Shown: positions 8,101-13,680 of the stretch, one piece after another
How the letters are laid out: each line of letters starts with the position of its first letter
How positions within the stretch are numbered: position 1 is the stretch's first letter
Source of the DNA: Lobulomyces angularis
Lineage: Eukaryota; Chytridiomycota; Chytridiomycetes; Lobulomycetales; Lobulomycetaceae
Direction of reading: 5' to 3'
Length of the DNA: 13,680 nt
Assembly (NCBI GenBank): GCA_027604685.1
Contig: JADHYX010000370.1
Coordinates: 8,195-21,874, forward strand
The notes under the pieces: generated by a model
The model's database searches: none
What the model saw: the letters and a program-made list of their open reading frames with translations, nothing else
Told to the model about the DNA's origin: nothing
Made by a program: the position numbers and the translations under genes

Positions 8101-11100
8101 GCTAAGGCCACCGTATCTCGAAGAAACACTTTTCAAGTAAATGTTTTAACGGCCATAATTGGGACTTTATGCTATATTATGACAAAGCACGGATCGTTGG
8201 CAAGTGGGAGAGTGCACGTCGCAATAAGAGATTTAGTGGAGGTATTTTAATAGGTGACAATTTATTAACATAAAACATTTCTGTTTAAGGATTCTCTGAT
8301 TAGTACTAATTCCCTTTTAAGATTGGTGGCCAGTGAAGTATTGGGACGACTGTCAAGAGTTGTTGGAACAACAATTTTTGTTAACGAAATAATGCAAAAC
8401 TTAATTGATATTGTTGTAAATAACAGAGAGCCAGAGGCACGAGCTGGGGCCTCATTAGCTGTAACATATTTCGTTAATGTTAATTATAAATTTCTTTTTT
8501 TCAGATAGGTTGTATAAATAGCTATGTTGGTGGTATGGCGGCAGGTGCACATTTGAAGACAATTGTCGGAATTTTACATAGCTTAGCGTCCGACCCGCAT
8601 CCCTTGGTTCACAAATGGGCGTTGTTTTCACTATGGCTGACAATAGATAGTGCCGGACTACTATATGGTTAATGCTAAAAAGTCCTTCCTCTTATCAATT
8701 TTTTTTTAGGTCCACTGGTAAATTCAACTTTAACTGTTGTGGCAAAACTTTTTATGTCGGAAAGTCATGAAACCACTTCTCCACTTGCCAATTTACCTAC
8801 TGCAGAATCCAATGCCGATGTTTATCCCTGCCTTGGAAAAATTCTTTATGCACTGTTAGGAGTTGTTGGCCCAGAATTATCCAGTTCAGCAAAAGTGAGA
8901 GATCTCTGCACTTCATTATATGAAGAATTGAAAAATGATGGAGATGCATCTGTAATGGTCGAAGCAATAAAATGCATTCAACATTTTATTTTATTTTCTC
9001 CTAAACACATGAACATCAATACATTAGTTCCATTTTTACAAAACCAACTTTCCTCGTCTGTGGAACACAGTTATTTAAAAAGAAAATCTTCCATTACCTG
9101 CTTATATCAGTTGGTACAAAGGGATGCAGGAAAGGTTCAAAGCGCAGGAGTACAGTTGGAGGAACAATTATTTAGTCTACTGGATGTGGAGGTAAACCGT
9201 TATTTTATCTCTTTTATAGTAATTCTTTTAGTCTGATCAACAAGTTCAACTGGAAATAAAAGACATTTTAATGGGTTTACTGAAACACATGGCGCCTCAG
9301 TGTCCTTCTCGATGGTTGGAATTATGTAAAGGCATTTTGTCAAAAGCAGGTTCCAGTGGTACAGTTGCTCCAACGCAACCACAGGAGCCTTCTGTAGTGA
9401 GTGCTGCAGAAGAAGATGAAGAAAATTATCACCAGGATGTATCATCAGTACCAAAAAAAAAGACTGACGAAAAGAGTTTGGTTGTTATTTTGGTGCCTCG
9501 TTGGAGAACACAAGTTTTTGCATTAACATGTCTGTTGCATCTATTGCCTACAATAAAAAATACCGATATCAAAGAACACTTTAATTTAAAACTCGCGAGA
9601 AAATTTAGAGAAGCAAATGAGAACTGCGATTTTCTTGTATTTAAACTTGGCGACTTAGTTAGAATTGCTTTTAACGCTGCAACTGCTAATGTTTTGGAAC
9701 TTAATATGGCGGGGTCATATTTACTGAATAGTATTTTACACAACTATGCAGCATCGGCAGATCCAGGTTTCTAATTTTACTTGCGATTTCATAAATATTT
9801 ATTTTTCAAAGATGTTGAGGGAAATGCATTACTTGAGCAATATCAAGCCCAGATATCGGCGGTAATTTTCTAGTTGTAATTTGGAGTTCACTAACTTTTT
9901 AATTAGGCACTTACTCCTGCGTTCACTAGCAATGCTTGTTCTGTCGAAGTAAAAAGTCTTGCTTGTCAAGTAGCGGCTGCTTATGTAAGCAGTGGAATAA
10001 ATAATGATTTAAATGCTCTTGGTAGGGTATTAAAGTCTTTAAGTACTATGTTAGAACAATACAGTGGGGGTAAATACATTAAAATTTTACTTTGAGCTGA
10101 TGTTATTTTTTTTAATATTTAAGATAATGATTCGGACATTAGTCCTCACGGACAGTTGCTTTTGCGATTATCAATTTTGGCGTCCTGGGCGGATATTCAA
10201 AACGCAAGCCAGAAATTAGCAATAGCCAAAGAAGTCGTTGAGCCGTACTTAATTATATAATAATTATTCAATTATTTTAGTTTTCTTCATATACTAGCTC
10301 CACAGTGGGTTTCAGTTTTGCGGGATTATGCAAAAGTTCGATCAGATATTGAGACCAATGCGAATAATATAACTAGTGGAAATCCCAATGGAAACACCAC
10401 TTCTCTTGACATGTATTCTTCTGCCACAAGGGAACTGACCTTTCCAGTAATTCTTAAACATTGTTTTATTTTTAAGCCTTAGTTATTTTAGTACTATAAA
10501 AAATGGTGGCCGTCAATCTTACAAGCTGTCTCTAGTTTGATAGAAACTCATGCATCTTTACTTCTCCCCCTTATTGGAATTGACGAAAATAAAGAACCAA
10601 GTAAATCATTCAAGATGGTATATGGGCTCTGTACTGAGTTTTTATCAACTGCCGAGTTTAGCGAAACATCACTTGATACCATTGGGTTGACAATCGTTCA
10701 AAATTCTAGAAAAAAATCCTTGCAGATTATATTAAGCAGTTTTAAGCCCTTTTTGTCTGCTAAGATTGCAGGACCTAAATTTTTAGGAAAGGTGCTGAAT
10801 TTATTTATTATACAAAGAATTTAATAGTTTATTTTTATAGAACATTTTTTTCGAATTGACAAATATCTTTGATAGGTTGATCCAGACTGAGGATGTTCCT
10901 GTGCAGCTTCAAATTGTGGAAATCATACATCAAATTGTTAAAGAATATGGAGAATCTTATTTTATGGATGAAGGAGTTGACGTGGCTTTGTCAATCGGAG
11001 GGTAGTTAATTTTGATATTTTTTAACAATAATTTTTTTTTCAATCAGGTCAATGGATCTTTTAAATTCTCCAGTGGGGGATTTCGGAAGTTCGGTCCCAG

Positions 11101-12404
11101 TCGATTCAAAAATTTACAGTGTAGCTAAATTATTATACAATATTTTTATTTTGCATGTACCAGCTCTTTCAATAAATCCTACTGCTTTGTTTTCAGCAAT
11201 CAAGCCTGTAACTGTAGAATCAGCTTCTCTACTAGTTTTTTCTTCTAATGTAATAACTGATTTGCTAGCTTTTCCAAACGCATCTCCATTTTTTGTGAAT
11301 TCCCTGGCTCCCGTAGTGTTGTATTTGTTTGTTGGTGAGTAAATACTTTTTTTTTTTTTTGTACAATACTGATAGTTTTTTCAGCAATCTTAGGGACAGA
11401 AAAGTTAGCAGAGGAAGTTTCTCCTAAGCTTTTAATTCCAATACGGGTCGTGTTAGAAAAAATATCAAATTCAACATCCGAATTTGATAAGGGAAGTCTT
11501 TCTAACGTTGTACAAGGTTTTGCCTTCAGTTTATTGGATACTATATTTCCAGAAAAGTATACAAATTATTTTTACAAAAGTAAAATTAATATTTTTATTT
11601 TAGTGAGTTTTCTGGAGATATCTCCAGCAGTGAATTAGCGTTACTAAAAAACTGCATGCTTTCTTTAGTTTTAGTTCATACTACTTGTCCAGATTTTGCT
11701 TATAATGAGACAATCTTAACAAGACTTACAAAGTATTTGCAAAAAGCTATTACTAGTAATTCCGTTGGTGTAATTAAAAAATTTTTTTATATTTTATTTT
11801 AAAATTTTTTTATTTTTTTGTTTAGTTGTCCGTCACAGCTTTACAGTGTGTTAAAGCGTTAACTGCAGTTCATTTAAAAAATAGAGAATCATCTAATTTA
11901 ATAGCTAGCGAGATTATTAGAAATATTGGACCTACAATATTTGGGACTATTTTTACATTATCAAAACATAGAGAAGTGGAAAAAAATTTAATTTTACTGG
12001 AATGCAGTAAAATTTCAGTTGACTGGTGTTTAAATGCAAAAGAAATTTCCACTGGTAATATAACACTATTATATTAAATTTTTTATTTTTTTTTTTAAAT
12101 TTTAGATGCAACATTTACAGTTTCAGCTATGTCAATACTAACGCCATTACTAATTAATATGCTAGTAGAAACTTCCAGTAGAAATGCTGACGAAATACAT
12201 AACTTTGCACTGGAATCTTTGATAAAGTTTTTGTCTAACGAAGGAAATACTTTTAAAATTATAGTATCACATTTGGATACTTCAGCAAAAGTAAAATTTG
12301 AGAAATGTTTTAAAGCTTATGTGGGAGGAGGAAGTAATAATGATGAGAATGTCACCAAAAATGAAAGTTCAGTACAAAGTATTCAATTAAAAAGTTTTGG
12401 TTAA
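5133..12404 (+). CDS. HEATR5 / Laa1 family HEAT-repeat protein, AP-1 adaptor accessory factor, 25 exons
   Basis: Reconstructed protein of 2054 aa (6165 nt), the usual length for HEATR5A/B and yeast Laa1 (about 2010-2070). Exons: 5133-5192, 5246-5526, 5570-5687, 5728-5880, 5932-6255, 6305-6687, 6735-7030, 7070-7196, 7240-7789, 7834-8241, 8290-8460, 8505-8667, 8710-9191, 9232-9766, 9812-9861, 9907-10069, 10124-10244, 10281-10446, 10492-10791, 10841-11001, 11048-11334, 11385-11556, 11604-11769, 11826-12054, 12106-12404. Family landmarks recur in order: FQWLSALE near the start, SRCLCSLY, NIALCWTLRCF, ASLMTMGPNFVK, MLLFWKNVF, ALENDPYAIYL, SEVLGRLSRVVG, SYVGGMAAGAHLKT, GPELSSSAKVR, WLELCKGIL, VPRWRTQVFA, ALLEQYQAQI and IQLKSFG at the C-terminus (IKLKTSFF in human). 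HEAT-repeat helices fill nearly all of it, and no transmembrane segment is seen. Family role: recruits or stabilises clathrin adaptor AP-1 at trans-Golgi and endosomes. Identification is firm; single splice junctions are less so. Confidence 0.93.
7031..7069 (+). other. HEATR5-like gene intron 7, 39 nt, no in-frame stop
   Basis: GTATAG...TTTTAG, 39 nt, AT-rich, splitting a Val codon between KVMQAQ and QTAWTLIASLMTMGP. Length is divisible by three and the frame stays open, so retention would add 13 residues (GIALNLRIFFKIL) without frameshift or stop. The spliced form aligns without a gap to the HEATR5 stretch ending LMTLGP, so I call it an intron. Confidence 0.7.
10245..10280 (+). other. HEATR5-like gene intron 17, only 36 nt
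   Basis: GTACTT...TTTTAG, the shortest intron in the window. Removal joins KEVVE to PFLHILAPQWVSVLRDYAK through a split Pro codon, restoring a conserved HEATR5 block. Retention would hit TAA after four codons. A 36-nt spliceosomal intron is near the lower size limit known in eukaryotes. Confidence 0.7.
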
Positions 12405-12457
12405 AAAAAAAAAAAAAAGTTACTTTTTGGGATTTGTAAAATTTTTTTTTTTTTTTT
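12403..12457 (+). repeat. A16...T16 inverted repeat at the 3' end of the HEATR5-like gene
   Basis: The TAA stop codon runs straight into 16 A (12403-12418). A run of 16 T follows at 12442-12457 after 23 nt (GTTACTTTTTGGG near its start). The two runs can pair as a 16-bp A-U stem in the transcript. Whether it has a function is unknown; homopolymer runs are abundant in this genome. Confidence 0.55.
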
Positions 12458-12536
12458 ATTTATGTTTAATGAAAAGTATTTTTTTTTGTGTTATTTTATT
12501 TTTATTTTTTTTTTGTAAATAACATTAATTAAAATC

Positions 12537-12542
12537 AATAAA
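12537..12542 (+). terminator. polyadenylation signal of the HEATR5-like gene
   Basis: AATAAA located 133 nt after the TAA stop, followed by further AATAAT/AATAAA-like repeats up to about 12560. The best candidate for 3' end formation on sequence and position alone. Confidence 0.4.
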
Positions 12543-12960
12543 ATTTAATAATAAATATAATATTTAAAAAATATTAAAAAGATTTGTACAAAAAAAATAA
12601 CAAAGATCCATAGGATGGAAACAATTTTATACTTGATTTTAGCATTCAGATTGTGTAAAAAAAGAAAGTACGTTTGAGGGATTTAAGAGGGTAAAAAAGA
12701 TTGATTGATTTAGGAAAGCAAATGAAATGCCAAGCACAAAATGAGACGTAAATGAGATGACAAAGCAAAGACACAGTAGTTTTCAAATTTTTTTTAAACA
12801 AAGAAGCCGGAAAACTTTTAGCGATTAATTTAATGAAAAATAAAATTTAAAATTTGTACGTATTTTTTTTATTTTATTCTTGAAAAAAAGTTTTGGCAGC
12901 TCTTTATTTTACCAAAAAAAATAAAGCCAAAAAAAGTCAAAAAAAAATGCCAAAAATAAA

Positions 12961-12994
12961 ATGCTAAAAAATGCTAAAAAATGCTAAAAAATGC
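12961..12994 (+). repeat. short tandem repeat, unit ATGCTAAAAA, 3.4 copies
   Basis: Three perfect ten-base units followed by a partial ATGC. Related ATGC-A-rich words lie just upstream (ATGCCAAAAATAAA from 12947), as if the array has been decaying or expanding. It is a minisatellite-like element within intergenic DNA, about 160 bp before the transporter start. Confidence 0.85.
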
Positions 12995-13022
12995 AAAATA
13001 TTGTGGAAGATTGTGTGATTAA

Positions 13023-13150
13023 TTTTTTTTTTTTTTTTAAAAATTTTCTTTCATACTCCGATGTTTCTTGGAATTTTTTTTTTTTTTTTTTCTTCAAAAA
13101 TTCAATCTAAAAAGAAAATTTATTTAATTTAGATTTTTTTTTTTTTTTTT
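13023..13150 (+). promoter_or_regulatory. three spaced poly-T tracts upstream of the transporter gene
   Basis: T runs of 16, 18 and 17 bases begin at 13023, 13074 and 13134. The last ends four bases before the ATG at 13155. Like the T26 tract at 532-557, they probably keep the promoter free of nucleosomes. The four-base gap to the start codon implies either a very short leader or a T-rich 5' UTR. Confidence 0.45.
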
Positions 13151-13154
13151 AACA

Positions 13155-13680
13155 ATGTTAAAAGATTCGTTGATCACTCTTTTTCTAGTCTCGTGCATGC
13201 TCTTGGCTGGAACTGCTACAACTCTTTTAACAAAATACCAAGTATAAATTCTTTTTTTTTTTTGTTTCTGTATTTTCCTTTTTTTCGATTCTTTATTTCT
13301 TTTTATTTGGTTTAAAAAACTTTTTAACCTCTTTTTCCATAATAAAAATTAAAAAAAATTTAAAAAAAAATTAAAAGGATAGGCAAAAATTTAATGGAAT
13401 TGATTATTTTAGTCCAGTTTGGCAAACTGTTAATATGTTTATTGGAGAATTTTTCTGCTTAATCTTGTATTTTTTGTTTGTTAAAAAAACACCTCAAAAG
13501 ATTACTACTCCTGTCGAAGCTACTCCCTTAATCCTTAACTCAGATACCTTAAAAACAAATCAAACTTTTGTTTCTCTTTTGTTTTGGCTTCCAACTCTTT
13601 GCGATTTGACTGGAAGCACTTTACTCAACATTGGTTTGTTTTATATTCCTACCTCCGTTTATGTATGTTTTTTTTTTTTT
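13155..13680 (+). CDS. SLC35F6-like membrane transporter, N-terminal part (cut by window end)
   Basis: Exon 1 is 13155-13241, the intron 13242-13377 (136 nt, GTATAA...AAAG), exon 2 13378-13662, then a donor GTATGT begins at 13663 and the window ends in that intron. The visible 124 residues contain three hydrophobic segments: about 4-25 (LFLVSCMLLAGTATTLL), 43-64 (VWQTVNMFIGEFFCLILYF) and 94-119 (LLFWLPTLCDLTGSTLLNI). TKYQD after the first segment, MFIGEF, LPTLCDLTGS and IPTSVY are hallmarks of the SLC35F6 (C2orf18) branch of the drug/metabolite transporter superfamily, whose proteins have about ten membrane helices. Substrate unknown; the human protein is reported on lysosomal and mitochondrial membranes. 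The next residues would be expected to be QM(L/F)RG. The phase-0 junction through GAT AGG is favoured because the nearer AG at 13384 breaks the frame. Confidence 0.8.
13242..13377 (+). other. long intron 1 of the transporter gene
   Basis: At 136 nt this is the longest intron visible. Its first half is T-rich on the plus strand and its last part is almost pure A/T (T2-A8 repeats), ending AAAAG. An imperfect inverted repeat, GGTTTAAAAA facing TTTTTAACC (13309-13329), lies in the middle. The frame is closed at once by TAA after the donor. No snoRNA-like box pair was found. Confidence 0.65.

Larger units (their letters stand above)
12405..13154. other. 750-bp low-complexity intergenic region
   Basis: This is the longest gene-free stretch. 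It contains the A16/T16 pair, an AATAAA at 12537-12542, a purine-rich and less AT-biased block at about 12603-12785, short motifs repeated around ATGC (12946-12994) and three T tracts before the next gene. No open frame with domain character and no tRNA-like cloverleaf was seen on either strand. It serves as the 3' flank of the HEATR5-like gene and the promoter of the transporter gene. Confidence 0.65.

Noticed and set aside
9200..9743. Open minus-strand frames at 9200-9454 and 9429-9743, and likewise at 1526-1885, 4058-4279, 5631-5849, 6376-6561, 8455-8643 and 11870-12052.
   Set aside because: All lie antisense to well-supported exons and show no domain character; they are codon-bias shadows.
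5193..12105. A large pseudogene with dozens of stops and frameshifts.
   Set aside because: Every break coincides with an AT-rich 36-56 nt GT...AG segment, and removing these restores a continuous 2054-residue HEATR5-family protein with conserved C-terminus.
12961..12994. CRISPR-like array.
   Set aside because: Units are ten bases, directly adjacent and without unique spacers; this is a simple tandem repeat.
13023..13150. Poly-T tracts as the poly(A) tails of minus-strand retroelements.
   Set aside because: No target-site duplications, no reverse transcriptase remnants and no 3' UTR-like sequence adjoin them; similar tracts sit in other promoters of the window.

Overview
The window looks like a gene-dense, very AT-rich nuclear genome of an early-diverging fungus or close relative. 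No gene is intact as a single open frame. Every gene becomes full length only after removing tiny GT-AG spliceosomal introns, most of them 36-56 nt. Genes lie 50-300 bp apart, all four complete genes end in TAA, and long poly(dT)/poly(dA) runs mark the intergenic DNA. The fungal leaning rests on the compact introns, a mitochondrial helicase resembling Mrh4, and a C-terminal EH domain resembling the fungal Irs4/Tax4 class. A Rozella-like or chytrid-like lineage would fit, but the taxon is an inference and unproven.

Layout, left to right. (1) 115-518, minus strand: an Rpp14-type RNase P/MRP protein, 2 exons, 118 aa. (2) 569-2469, plus: a divergent mitochondrial-type DEAD-box RNA helicase (Mrh4/DDX28-like), 5 exons, 566 aa. 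It is head-to-head with gene 1 across only 50 bp that contain a run of 26 T. (3) 2712-4834, plus: an SH3 domain, then a long proline-rich linker, then a C-terminal EH domain, 6 exons, 608 aa. (4) 5133-12404, plus: a HEATR5/Laa1 family HEAT-repeat giant, 25 exons, 2054 aa, covering more than half the window. (5) 13155 to the right edge, plus: the first 124 residues of an SLC35F6-like transporter of the drug/metabolite transporter superfamily, broken by the window end. A 750-bp low-complexity gap (12405-13154) separates genes 4 and 5.

The intron-exon models were built by reading frames by eye. For gene 4 the reconstruction was guided by remembered HEATR5 family landmarks. All junction phases close, and the summed exon length is an exact multiple of three for every complete gene.

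Functionally, genes 3 and 4 both belong to clathrin or endosome trafficking, and gene 5's family is reported on lysosomal or vesicular membranes. Genes 1 and 2 concern RNA processing. There is no sign of an operon. No mobile element, CRISPR array, tRNA, rRNA, toxin or virus was found. The most unusual features are the intron-saturated HEATR5 gene, the SH3-linker-EH architecture with a twice-repeated RPL(K/R)PSELKG motif, an in-frame optional 3' splice site, and one intron with no stop and a length divisible by three.
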